Assembly: GCA_963170055.1 (NCBI GenBank)
Contig: CAUJGJ010000378.1
Span: forward strand, 562,501-597,500
Reading direction: 5' to 3'
From: Halisarca cf. caerulea
Taxonomy: Eukaryota; Porifera; Demospongiae; Chondrillida; Halisarcidae
Length of the DNA stretch: 35,000 nucleotides
The notes under the pieces were generated by a model. The model was not told the origin of the DNA. It was given only the letters and a program-made list of their open reading frames with translations, and searched no databases. The position numbers and the translations under genes are program-made. This document shows positions 9,370 to 20,700 of the stretch, one piece after another (within the stretch, counting starts at the first letter, position 1; each line of letters starts with the position of its first letter).

Positions 9370-10934
9370 TGGCGCTCAAAAGAAAGTTGCCACTGCGACA
9401 AAATGGCGGCCGCGCGATATACTACGGATCGAAATAGCTGGAAAACTCGAGAAATGGGCCGATGCAGAACTATTTTGAGTAGCTAAACCAAGAACCACAT
9501 AGGGATACAAATTGTTGAATTAGTATTGCATATGTGTGCCTTTTCTGAGAATCACAGCTCTGATTCTGGACAGCGGCGTGCTTTCAAGCCTAAATACTGC
9601 AGCCCTTTCGTTTCACGAATGAAGTTTGTGCTAATCATTGATGAAGGTACTCCAAATTTGTCCCAAAGTTGGTTTGTACCATCTTCAATACTAAAATTTG
9701 GTCTATTGCGTCTTACAGCCGTTTAGCGGGTTATTATTTTTACATTCTTGAAGCATCAAAACCTATCGCTAAATAACGAATGCGATTATCGTCTTTCGTT
9801 TGCTCTACTGAGGGAAGGCGGTGTTCCCAGAACAATAAATCTATATATTCCGGCATAGCACAAAGATAAGTAACTGTTGAAGCTGAAACTGAAATCCTGC
9901 AACTGGTTCTAAGGACACTTTGACCTCCGATAGGAAAGACAAAAAGGGTACTTTCTATTTTGCGGACCGTCCGCGTGGACGCGGACCCATACAAAAGATA
10001 GGAACAATGATTAGCACTAAAAAATGCGGACTTTTGGTTACCCAACATGCCTCAGTAAAACATAACAGTTCAATAGTTCATGAGCCGTTATAATGCCTTG
10101 AACCATAAATTAACTGTTACAGCTTTTGTAAAGGCCACCATTCACCTTAAATCAACTCTAAAAGTTCTTATTGACAAGGAACCAAGTTAAAAATCAATTT
10201 CAGAATCTGCACGTTTCACTCACAATTATAGTAACAGTTTCAATTCAACAGCAGAGCTAGCTGTGCGAACTCTATCTCTGAACGAATTGCTGCCCTTATG
10301 CAATTGCAAACTGGCAATAGGTCTGGCGTAACTGCCAGATTAATCTTGCTCCGCTCCGAACGAGAATTTGTCCGCCCACTAGTCTAGTTTCATAAGGTCT
10401 GTGAATAGATACACAACCCTATACGCCTATGGTCTATGCTAGTATCTGTTCACACGGTCCGCACACTCGGTCCGCGTCCACGCGGACGGTCCGCAAAATA
10501 GAAAGTACCGACAAAAAGGTTCTCCATCCACCGATATCTGCAAAGCGTCTTATTTCGGCTGTAAGGTTACGAGGACACTCTAATTTTGGATGATCTCGAA
10601 CTATCCTAGTAGTCTGGGACATCGGCATGCTTTTCAGCGCAGATGAACTGCTGCCGTGAAGTTAAGCAGTAATCTGACGCGGAAAACTTGAACACTAGTC
10701 AAATCTATACAAATATCGTATGCAACCGATCTTCGAGATTAATCTTCGCCAATATTTCTTTTTTAGTCTTTATTTGTAAATACTTCGATCTTTTAAATAG
10801 TACTACTGTAACTTGATTCATTTTCGAACGTATTCAAAGCTGTTCAGCGACTTTTCTATCGCACCAACAAAACTACACTCGCGGCGCCATTTTATGACAT
10901 TACGCAAGTGGCAACTTTCTTTTGAGCGCCACTG
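9367..10934 (-). mobile_element. Tc1/mariner-superfamily element, non-autonomous, interrupted by a nested element
   Basis: The ends CAGTGGCGCTCAAAAGAAAG (9367) and its inverted copy ending at 10934 match perfectly for 28 bases; similarity (AAAATGGCG and CGCG) continues further inward. Both ends are flanked by TA (9365-9366 and 10935-10936). Without the nested insertion and its duplicated target the element would be about 996 bases, too short for the usual transposase of about 340 residues plus ends. Minus-strand fragments at about 10434-10628 and 9740-9940 could be relics of a helix-turn-helix transposase, but I cannot confirm this and no DDE/D catalytic region is visible. Strand is given from those weak fragments. 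Confidence 0.85.
9947..10509. mobile_element. 563-bp nested MITE with 41-bp perfect terminal inverted repeats and 9-bp target duplication
   Basis: The sequence beginning GGTACTTTCTATTTTGCGGA at 9947 is repeated in inverted orientation ending at 10509, identical over 41 bases (9947-9987 versus 10469-10509). The nine bases gacaaaaag occur immediately outside both ends (9938-9946 and 10510-10518). The GC-rich ends (CGGACCGTCCGCG) differ from the AT-rich interior. A 9-bp duplication and GG start suit Mutator-like or Merlin-like superfamilies; I cannot choose between them. It has no coding capacity. Confidence 0.85.
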
Positions 10935-11112
10935 TATATACCCAAAGACCCCAGCTTTGACATATATATAGGGAGACAACACATGGGCAAGAGCCCCTAG
11001 ATACATACTATGCATAGCAGCATAACTCATAGCAATAATACAAAAAGGTGACAGACAAAATAAAACAAAAACGAAGACGAGAACAACAACAACGAATACA
11101 ATAAATACTTAC

Positions 11113-11460
11113 CACTAGGCATAGTGGTAGGAGAAGGACCTGGGGTGTTGGAGCACTGTTGCTACTATTGCTGGAGTATGCTAATCTGCTGCAGCGTGGA
11201 CGTCTGCTGGGCTTGGTGCTGCTCGAGCTTCGCTGTTAACAATGATACTGCCGACAGCACTTTAGCGGGTGATGGAGTACTACCAGAACCGGAGGGTTGC
11301 ACCGTTGAATGGGACAGGACGAGCACAAAAGTGGACAACGGGAAACAAAGAAATGATAGAGGGACTTACTTGTAGACTGAGCTCTTAGATGATAGCCCAA
11401 GATCAGCATCCTCCAGTAGAATGTCAGCTTCAGGCAACTCCCCCACATTCGCTGATGTTG
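11113..11460 (-). pseudogene. Two-exon remnant of an unrecognised gene or transposon, Q-rich coiled coil
   Basis: On the minus strand an exon at 11460-11370 is preceded by a possible acceptor (tttgtgtag) and followed by GTAAGT (11369-11364). A 90-base intron would end at TAG (11282-11280), and a second exon at 11279-11113 ends at another GTAAGT (11112-11107). The frame is kept across the junction: an acidic N-terminal piece with ADILLEDADLGL, then a Ser/Pro stretch and LLTAKLEQHQAQQTSTLQQ, which looks like a coiled coil. Two consecutive TAG codons lie in frame (11167-11162), after which coding-like sequence continues to the second donor. It is therefore probably decayed, or the stops are real and the last donor is chance. 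The protein family is not recognised. Confidence 0.45.
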
Positions 11461-11510
11461 CTACACAAACATTCAAAGACACTCTACACTATATGTGTAC
11501 TACATATAGT

Positions 11511-11511
<1 letters not shown>

Positions 11512-11596
<85 letters not shown>
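11512..11596. repeat. (CA)n microsatellite
   Basis: An uninterrupted run of about 85 bases of CA. Confidence 0.97.
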
Positions 11597-11598
<2 letters not shown>

Positions 11599-11742
11599 TC
11601 CTACTGCATATATAGTAACAGATAATGACTAATACTTAAAAGATTATATATATATATATATGGCTGTCTCAGTGATTCTGCTTGTCGTACTTAGGTTGTA
11701 GGTTTTACGTTCCTTATGTCTTGTATTTCTTGTTTCTTAAGT

Positions 11743-12193
<451 letters not shown>

Positions 12194-12342
12194 CTTATAT
12201 ATATATAAATATCTTAAAACTATAAAACTCTCATGCAATAAGAGTATAATTACTTATATATATATGGTGATGGATGTTTCATCCCATACCACAATGTCTG
12301 GAAGGGTATCCGAGCAGGCAATTTGCTGGGGGAAGGAGTATT

Positions 12343-12464
12343 GCTGATATATATGATAATAATATATAATAGATTATATATATATATAATAATATATAAT
12401 CTGTTTATATATATATATTATATATATATATATATAAACAGATAGCTATGTTGCTATCTGTTGT
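12343..12464. repeat. AT-rich inverted repeats and short hairpin just before copy B
   Basis: Interleaved ataatatataat(a/c) blocks form several self-complementary arms. At about 12439-12460 cagatagc and gctatctg flank a six-base loop. The hairpin overlaps the presumed start codon of copy B at 12448. Confidence 0.5.
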
Positions 12465-13545
12465 GCAGTCAACTCAATACAGTGCACAGATCATTGCTAT
12501 GGTTGGCAATGAGGCTATTATAGCCAGGTCAGTTTCATTTGGTAGAATGGAACCCATCCGTAGGTGCCGGAGGGAATAGTGACTTTGTAGACAAAACATC
12601 AGGCACACCTCCCACACCAGTAGCAATTGATTATCTACTCATGGTGGGCGTCTCAAAGTAATATATATAGGTCATGGAAGGCTGGATAAGGTAACTAATA
12701 AAATTACAATGGGTGGAATGGATCCTTTGCAGCTATCTACAGCTCTGAAATCCCTCCCCAATGATGGTACAGCTGGCACCATCAAACGTGCCAGCTTAGT
12801 TGGTTGCAGTGTGGGTAAAATAAATGCAGAAGGAACAGCATTCATTGGTGATAATTTCCCAGAAGTCTTGCTAGAGGATATGAAGAGTACAGTGGAAGAA
12901 GTAAGTTCACACAACGGCATTGTATAGGGGTATGTAGATACCAGTGGAAGAAAAATGTATTCATGGGGAACAGACAGCAAAGGGCACAGTGTGGATATCC
13001 CCATATATCACCAAAAATATCATTAGCCATATTCAACAGGGAAAGTACAGCGAATTGGTGAAGAAATTGGTCACGACACTGTCAAATATAAAAGTCTTAC
13101 TGCTTTGCTAAAAGATTTCAAACCCATTGGAGGCAGTCTACAGCTTGAGGAAATGGGAGCTACCATGGGAGCAGCTGCTCCTGAGTATGTCAAATTGAGC
13201 AACTATGATCTTTTTTAATGTTATAAGTTCAGTTGTTAAAGAAAACTTTCAAGGAGTGACTGATGATCCCAACTGGGATAAAAATGTTGAAAAGGAGCGA
13301 CTTATTAGAATGCTTGATAAAGGAGTGCCAAAAGACATGAAAATTAAAGTTTGAGAATTCAGTAGCCATGCTGAATTGCCACAAGAAATTAAACGATGTC
13401 GGTAAAATTGAATGGATTTTAAATTTCCATCTTCCATCCAAACCAATACTTGGACAACTACAGATAGCACTGGAGCACCTTTTGCAGACAAACATGTATA
13501 TATACTATGGCTAGGGGTACTTTGTGTACAGAATGAAAGGTGGTG
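12448..13545 (+). pseudogene. Copy B: decayed N-terminal fragment with peptidase C80-like domain
   Basis: An ATG at 12448 opens a short hydrophobic leader followed by AQIIAMV, matching copy D after its signal peptide. The homologous frame is then lost and regained several times: a stop soon after the leader, a one-base deficit near 12645 relative to D, TAG at 12925-12927 inside the homologous frame, and further breaks near 13218 and 13350-13400. The best-preserved piece (12652-12924) keeps both C80 catalytic motifs: IGHG (His codon 12673-12675) and LVGCSVG (Cys codon 12805-12807). Homology to the family ends at about 13545, equivalent to roughly residue 400 of copy D, where minus-strand retrotransposon sequence begins. 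The pore and RTX regions are absent. It is a non-functional fragment, although the protease core alone is still open. Confidence 0.8.
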
Positions 13546-13897
13546 ACATTGGAAGACCACAGCAGAGGAGCTCTGCTGTCGTCGTTCAGTGGTTGGTTTT
13601 GCCTAACCAGACTGGTGCTATGGGAGAGACGAGCTACAGTCTCCTCTTCCTCAAATGTACTCTTGGCTTGGTTTCTCACTTTCCGGGCAGAGGCACCCAG
13701 GTCTTCCTTCATAACTGCCACTACAATTTGATAAGGCTTGAAGGTAGGTCTCTGCTGGGATGCTTCTTTCATTGTCTCTTGACCTGCAATGGCTCTTACA
13801 CAACAGGGTCTCCAGAGCACATGTAGGTTGCAGCCTTGCTAACCTGCAACTTCTTGTAGAGTGTAACTAAAGATGTAAGCTACAGACCACCTTTTCC

Positions 13898-13899
<2 letters not shown>

Positions 13900-13928
<29 letters not shown>
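13900..13928. repeat. Poly-G run of 29 bases
   Basis: An uninterrupted G tract on the plus strand lies inside the retrotransposon between its RT thumb region and the GGL block. A run this long can form G-quadruplexes and is prone to length errors in sequencing. Confidence 0.9.
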
Positions 13929-15829
13929 TAGATACAGCCATGCAGTATCTGCTGATCTGGCTAGACTACACCATTTCTTCAGTAATCTGGTGGCAATAGT
14001 TTGAAGACTGCATGTTCTTCATCCAGGACACATGTACAGGAAAAGAGTTGACAGACATATCCCATGTCAAACGAGGGCAAATGGCAAGTTGGTACATACG
14101 TAGTTTCTGCTGACTGGTGAGAAGGGTGGATTCAACCTTCTCCAGAAGCAAGGACAACTTCAACATTAGATCATCCCTAGTTCGAGTACCTGTTCCACTA
14201 ATAGTCACTGGAGCTCCGAGGAAACGAAACGTGCTATTGCCAATGTAGGGGATTGTTTCTCCATTGAGGATCAAATTTGGGTCGTAGGGTTTGGCACTGG
14301 ATGCTTGGATGGCTAGACACATACACTTTGACACATTGGCCCTCATACCTGACCATACCAGCCAGGCCTCAATGGTAGAGAGGTGCCTCTGGCATGAGGA
14401 AGGACCATCAGCAAGGAGTGTGGTGTCGTCGGCATACTGGAGAAGGCTGGAGCATTGGGAGGATGCACCCAGGGTGTAGTCCAGACTGGAATACTGCTTA
14501 TGGTGATGGTGTCAACCAAAGTGTTCATTACAGTATTGAAAACCAGCACTGATAAAGGGTCTCCTTGAAAAACGTCAATCTGACGGTGGAGAGGTTGTGA
14601 CTGCCAAGACTTGCTGGAGACTATTCCAATGAGGTTTTCTTAGAGGGCAGCCATCTTATCTACCATTTCTGGTGGGGCGTTGTAGTGGTGAAATGAGAAA
14701 TGGATCAGGCTGTGGTGAACACTGCCAAAGGCATTGGAGAGATCCAGCCAACAGACACACATGCAAGGACTTGTGTTTCTGCGAGCTTCATTTAGAATGG
14801 AAAGCAGCTTGACATGGTGTTCAGTACAACCTGGTATGCCATCAAAAAAGGCTTTCTGTACAGCTGTTCCCAGTCACGTATGCGATGCTTCAGTATGATG
14901 GTGAGTACCTTGCCAATGCAAGAGGTCAGTGCTATTGGACGGAAATTCTTCGGTTCTCTAGGATCCTCTTCAGCCTTCTTCTTACCTAGCAGGCGCAGCA
15001 CACCAACCTTCCTTGCAGCAGGGACTCTCTTCTGAATCCAACACCAGTTAAATATATGACGCAGAGCAGGCAGCAGGGAGGGGCACTTCTTGAGCACTAT
15101 GTATGGGATCTGATCCACAGGTCCAGGGCAGGATGATGACTTGCACCTGCTGAGAACAAATGCAATCTCCACTTCATTGATGGGACCAGTATCCATAGCA
15201 AGTGTTGGAGTGCGTGGTTTCGACATCCACGATGGGCAGCTAAAAGACTGGGATGATGAGGAGTACACTTGTGCAAATTAGGTCTCAGCTTCTTGTTGGG
15301 TGAATGTTGGTTCAATTGAGGTGTAGGTCTCATCATTGAGGATCCTCCTTGTAAATTTATGTATATATGTCTTCATGACACTCCTTCCTCTGGCGTGCCT
15401 GATTGTTGTGTCTTTGCAGTTGTTTCAGGGTCTTGTTAAGGCGACTGTGCAATCTGACCAAATTGTGAAAATTGCATGCAAGCTAGTTCCTTCACTTGGT
15501 CTGGATTAGAACCATTCTTTCTCATTTGCCTTAACTTCTTCCTAGTAGTGTTTTTCTCAATTAACACTTGTTGGAGATCTTTCTGTTGCCTCAAGATCTT
15601 GGTGTGGTGTTGAGGATGTTTGTTGGCTTGTTGGATGCCATACCTGGTTGTGAAGTAGGAGTAGATGCCATAGGAAAGCACGTGGTTCATGACATTCACA
15701 TCCTTCACCATGAGTACCATGGGCACGATAACTGAATGTAGGTATATTCGTTTGGCTCAGCCCATGCCTCACCACTTTGAGGTAGCTTCATACTGGGCAA
15801 GGTAGTCACAGTTGATGGATCAGAGTTGT

Positions 15830-16140
15830 GAGGGGGTGGTGCAGCATTGGGTGTGTGTGAGATGTGTGGGGGTGGTACAGCATGGGGTGAGTGTGAGATG
15901 TGAAGGGGTGGTACAGCATTGAATGAGTGGGAGATGTGAGGGGGTGATACAGCATTGGGTGAGTGTGAGATGTGAAGGGGTGGTACAGCATTGGGCGAGT
16001 GTGAGATGTAAGGGGGTGATACAGCATTTGGTGAGTGTGAGATGTAAGGGGGTGGTACAGCATTGGGTGCGTGTAAGATATGACGTGGTAGTACAGCATT
16101 GGGTGAACGTGAGATGTGAGAGGTTGGTACATTATCTGAA
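15830..16140 (-). repeat. 36-bp coding minisatellite in the retrotransposon ORF (about 9 units)
   Basis: Units of 36 bases encode the 12-residue repeat SHTHPMLYHPLT with small variations on the minus strand. The unit keeps the reading frame and lies between zinc fingers and coiled coil. The related element at 24.28-24.87 kb has a different, 45-bp repeat in the same position. Confidence 0.85.
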
Positions 16141-16687
16141 GCATTTGAAATGGGTATGACATGGGACTTTGAATTAGGACTTGGGAAAGGATGTGGGGAA
16201 AGATGAGCTACATGTGAGGATAAAACTGGGGAAAGATGTAAAGATGGGGCGTGACCATACTGAGACCCATATGGAGTATTCAGTGATAATTATGCAAGTA
16301 GCACTGTTTCTTAAGTGAGTGTCTAACCGAGTGAAGATATTTTCACACTGTGGACATGTCTGCTTCCTGCTTTTGTGAGCTTCCTGTATCCTTTGTTGCA
16401 AAATGGGCAGGCATTTAGTGTTGCATCGTCCATATCTTGCTGGGGTTACGAAAACAATAAACAAAGAAACCTCAAACTGATGACGCAAGGAAGGAAAACT
16501 CCAATTGATTTAACCAGTCACCTTGCCAGATGTTAGGATCAGCTGGAACTACTTAAGAAGACACGAAACAATCTTAGAAAGTAACCACTATTCTAGTCAC
16601 TGCCTAGCCTACACACTTGCTAAAATCAATCAAAGAAAAGACCCGCCATGCATACAGGACATTAATAGGTGATTACGCTTAATCACC

Positions 16688-17769
16688 ACAAAAATATTCC
16701 GAAGACACTGGCTTTCAGACATTGGCATGCATGTGCTACTACTTTCAAAACAATCATTAGTCTGAAGCCCTAGGCACAGATGGCATTAAAGAGACATGAC
16801 GATGTTAATAAGCAAATGACTGAATACTATTCAATCATTTACAGCAGAATCATTTCCCTTTCATGCAGGTGAAAAACTCAACTTGGAGTTTCCTGAAAAT
16901 CCACAACTAGTGACTATGCTTACAACAACTGCCAAAAGTCTACAGGCATGTGGCCACCATGTTATAAACAACGAAATCCATCATTTGGCATACGTATACA
17001 TTTCAATTAATATTGATTGTAAGGCCAGCTGGATCAAGTGTGTAAGATCAGTCACCTATGAGAAAAGAGATTGAGTGGAAAAACCCAACTCAAGATGAGC
17101 AGTGGAAACAGAGGAGTGTCTATTCCTATATGTTACAGTACGACAAGAAGTTCATCAAACGAAAGAGACTTGCAACTGGACCAAACAACATCACAATAGT
17201 CAAGATGGGGAAGAGTGTATTAAGAAAATCTTACGCTGCAACAGTTTATCTCTGCAGCAATGGGATCAGCTGTACAAAGGGGTTTAATTCTTCAACTTTG
17301 TACTATTCGCCTTCATTGCAATTTCGAGAAAGATTCACTGCATTTTGACAGTTTCAGTTGCGGTTCCATCCTGAAGGCACCCTGCTTCAACAAGGATTAA
17401 ACCATCATGATGGCTGAAACTCTGCCAAATTACATACATACAAATGCACAAAAATACACATACGAAGGATACAAATCTAAGTGATTTCCTTCTGCAAGTA
17501 TATGGTCACATTTTTATATGCATGTGATATATCTTCATTGTTGCTAATATTTGACTTGCATGGATTTTTATGCAAACTATATAGCTACGTATAAGAAGTG
17601 AGTTTATGTAATATACAACAAAATATTGTTCATTAAGAAGACATGTCTACATAATTATTCATAATAAAAGTAATAGTATTATTTGGCCTAAAATGCATGT
17701 CCTTATATTATAATAATTACTGTTGAGAGTTAAGCAAATTAAGGACTTCTGTGGCCTAGATGTCTTAAT
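16688..17769. other. 3' flank of copy C, homologous to the flank of copy D
   Basis: No gene. Aligned to D's flank the homology is split: 16688-16975 matches 26251-26575 (gacactggctttcagacat is shared), and 17040-17769 matches 27490-28209 (aagttcatcaaacgaa, tcacaatagtcaagatgggg). D has about 900 extra bases between the two blocks. The part nearest the gene also matches the flank of copy A. Short open frames here are not conserved as proteins between the copies. Confidence 0.65.
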
Positions 17770-20700
17770 TCAGTTACATTTGACACGTATTGGCTGTTGG
17801 CTCAAAAATGAATGATTCAAACTGCAGGCAGCTGTAACTAGGGTTAGATATTGATGAGCAGTTCCAGCAAAGTAGTTCTGGAGGATCACAGTAGGGTGAC
17901 GTGGACTGTAACTCTCACAGAAAGAAACATTGGCAACTGGTGGGCTCAGGTTAAGAACACTGGGTACAGCATCATTGCATCCTGGAAACCGATGAGCTTG
18001 AGGGTTAGCAAAAAAATTTGATACAACACGGACAATCAGATTGTTAGTTTGTCGTTCAAGGCGCAGTTTTCTTGCATAGACAAATGGTAATTTGACAGTG
18101 TCAAGTAATCTATCATCGGCTTTGTTTATAATAACTTTTGTACCAGAGGCTTCAGCTAAGTTGTATGTATCAGAGCCATTTCCTCCAATGATTATGTCAT
18201 AGCCATCGTATGCAATGAAAGTGTCATCACCTTCTTCTCCATTGAGAACATTATCACCAATAGATGGGCTGATCATGGTGTCATTATATGGGGTTCCAAA
18301 AACGTTCTCCACATTGTGTATCTCATCAAGACCATGCGGATGTTGACAGATGCCATTGTTGAGATCCACATAGATGCCTGTTTCATTCACTGGTTCACCT
18401 GAATACATAATGATATCATCACCTGGTCCACCTTGAATGAAGTTGTCACCAGCTCCTGGTGATAAGATGTCATTACCACTTCCACCATACAGGATATCAT
18501 TGCCATTTCCACCATTTAAAGTGTCATTTCCTTCCCCGCCACTGAGGGTATTATTTCCTGCTCCTCCTTTCAGGATGTCACTTCCACCTTCACCCCTGAG
18601 TACGTCCTTGAAATCTTCACCTACAATTGTATTTGATGTGTCATTTCCAGTGATATTGTTAGATGCAGATTTGTGACCGTAAACTGTTCTCACTTCTCCA
18701 TACATTGCATTGTCAACGAGGTGAAGGTCCTGCAGTTGCCTGTGAGTACTATTAATGATAATAATTACAGGAGTGAACCTCTCCTCGGGAGAAATAAGAA
18801 AGGTAAGGCCATCACTTGAAATGATGGTGAGATGCCATGCATTTGGATTGGCTACATAGTCAATCAATGTTGCTGAAAATGACTTAGTGGTATCGGAGGG
18901 ATCTGTGTACTGCAGTGTCACAGACTGTGTATTACTAGTGACAGAAAATTGACTGTAGTTTGCTCCAAACAGAACTGTATCAGAAACATTGTCAATGGCT
19001 ATATTCTCCATATTTAATTGACCATAGCCAGTCTTTAAGACATACGTATCACTCCCATTGTTGCCTCTCATGGTACCTCCACCCTCTCTGGGATCAATGT
19101 AGTTGTCCATTTGATTTCCTGTGATGACATCTGAATGTGGTGAGCCAATGATACGTTCAACTTTTTGAAATTCCACATCTGTCAAATCTTTATTGTTGTG
19201 GGGTGCTCTGATTTGGATTTGTCAATCATTACTGCTAAAGGAGATTGAGCACTTGTAAGGTTAAAAGGAAGAGTGAAGGCTACACCATCTTTAGAACGAA
19301 CCAGAAGATGCTGATATTCCTGTCCTCTGAACCATTCGAACAAAACTACACTAATAGTGGAAGATGACCGATCTGTTATTGTCAGATTTGTCCCTCCAGC
19401 ATTTATGCGCAATAATATATCATCAAAGTTAGCATCAAATAAAAGAAGATCAGTTTTGCCAACAGTAGCATGGTTGCCGATCACACAGTGGCTTGCTGAT
19501 GCTAAGCCCCCATTCTCAGATGGGACCTTCACAACATAGGTGTCTGCACCTTTATACCCCGACATGATATCGTAACCTCCACCCCCGGCAATGTAGTTGT
19601 CAAGATCATTTGCCCAGATCTGGTTGTCATCATTTGTTCCCAGTACTGATGTAACCTGTCTCAAGATCCTGTCAGATGCAACAATAACATTGTGAGATGT
19701 CAGATCCTTCAAAGTAGGAAGTAGTCTGACATTGTCAGTGTGAGGATTGTGGTGAATTTCCAAGTATATACTGTCACGAGAATACAATGTGCCATGCTGG
19801 TATGTCCTGCCAGAGAACCAACTCTCTATTGTCAACTGATATGCTCCTGATTGGATTATGAGATCATTGTTTGATGGGGATCTATTGACTCTCATTGAGC
19901 GAGCAAGTCCTGGGAAGACACCGATGTCCAATTTTTCATCAGAAGCTGAATTAAGAATTCTAACATTTCCATCCTTATTCTTAATGTTGTAGGTGTCTGA
20001 TCCATTACCCCATACATGTAGTCGCTCCCCTTACCAGGTTCAATCACGTCATTATTACTATATCCATACAAATAGTCGTCGTGATCAGAACCAACCAAAT
20101 ATTTGACAGTTGGATAACCTTGAGTACCAACTCCAGGATCAGTACTGAGCCTTACAAATTCAGTGCTTTCAGCTCCCGTTAGAGCATAGGGGACACCTAC
20201 TGCCTGATTTGATTACCTTTGGATGTTAAACAACACAAAATTTGATGTTTTGAAGTTCAAGTGCTGATGTATTGAATCACTAAACCAAGATTGAATAGTA
20301 ACCTTGAAAGAGGATCCAGCTGTAATGATAGCATCGTTGTCAGAGGATGAGAATGAAAGGTCATAATATCTCTTGGGAATGATCATAAAGTCATCTGTCT
20401 CTTGTGCGTCAGAATTGTTAAGGGTAACGCGAGTTGAATTACCATCCAGGAAGTAAGTGTCTGCTCCTGCATTTCCTTCAGCATAAGTGTGCTGTGGTCC
20501 GACATAGAAGGAATCATTTCCTCTATTTCCCTTCAGTATGTAGTGATAGTCTGTGTGCCCATATTGTATATTGTTTGGCAATTTCTGAAGGGCAAAGAAG
20601 CTGTTGTTGTCATTGTTTCCATATGGTACTCACCATGTAGTGTAGACCTGTCACACTGCAAACCTGATATAATATTCTTCTCATCAACTGATATGACCCA

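Larger units (their letters stand above)
13546..16660 (-). mobile_element. Non-LTR retrotransposon, R2/NeSL/HERO-like (zinc finger plus RT, no AP endonuclease seen), truncated at its 3' end
   Basis: Read on the minus strand: start codon at 16433; a C2HC finger (CPFCNKGY); a frameshift; a second finger CPQCENIF...H...C with spacing C-x2-C-x9-H-x6-C (about 16370-16300); a 36-bp coding minisatellite; a basic coiled-coil stretch (15640-15420); then reverse transcriptase. RT landmarks are SSCPGPVDQIPY (about 15135), NFRPIALTSCIGK (about 14940), QYADDTTLLADG (about 14430, the catalytic YADD box) and FRFLGAPV (about 14225). After it come GGL and RPTFKPYQIV blocks typical of the post-RT region. No apurinic-type endonuclease lies between finger and RT, which fits clades that carry a restriction-like endonuclease downstream; that part is missing here. 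Several frameshifts and stops make it inactive. Confidence 0.75.

Noticed and set aside
8926..9437. Several 70-137-codon frames rich in Cys/Val or His/Thr
   Set aside because: They are translations of CA and TA microsatellites with no non-repeat coding content.
13458..13820. Independent minus-strand gene of 120 codons
   Set aside because: Its residues are the post-RT region of the retrotransposon (GGL and RPTFKPYQIV blocks) running into copy B antisense.
15830..16140. CRISPR-like array (36-bp regular units)
   Set aside because: Units are contiguous with no unique spacers, keep the reading frame of a retrotransposon ORF, and the DNA is eukaryotic.
17058..17348. Small gene downstream of copy C with a counterpart near 27494
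   Set aside because: Nucleotide similarity between the two flanks is real, but the frames differ by indels and the protein is not kept, so it is duplicated non-coding flank.
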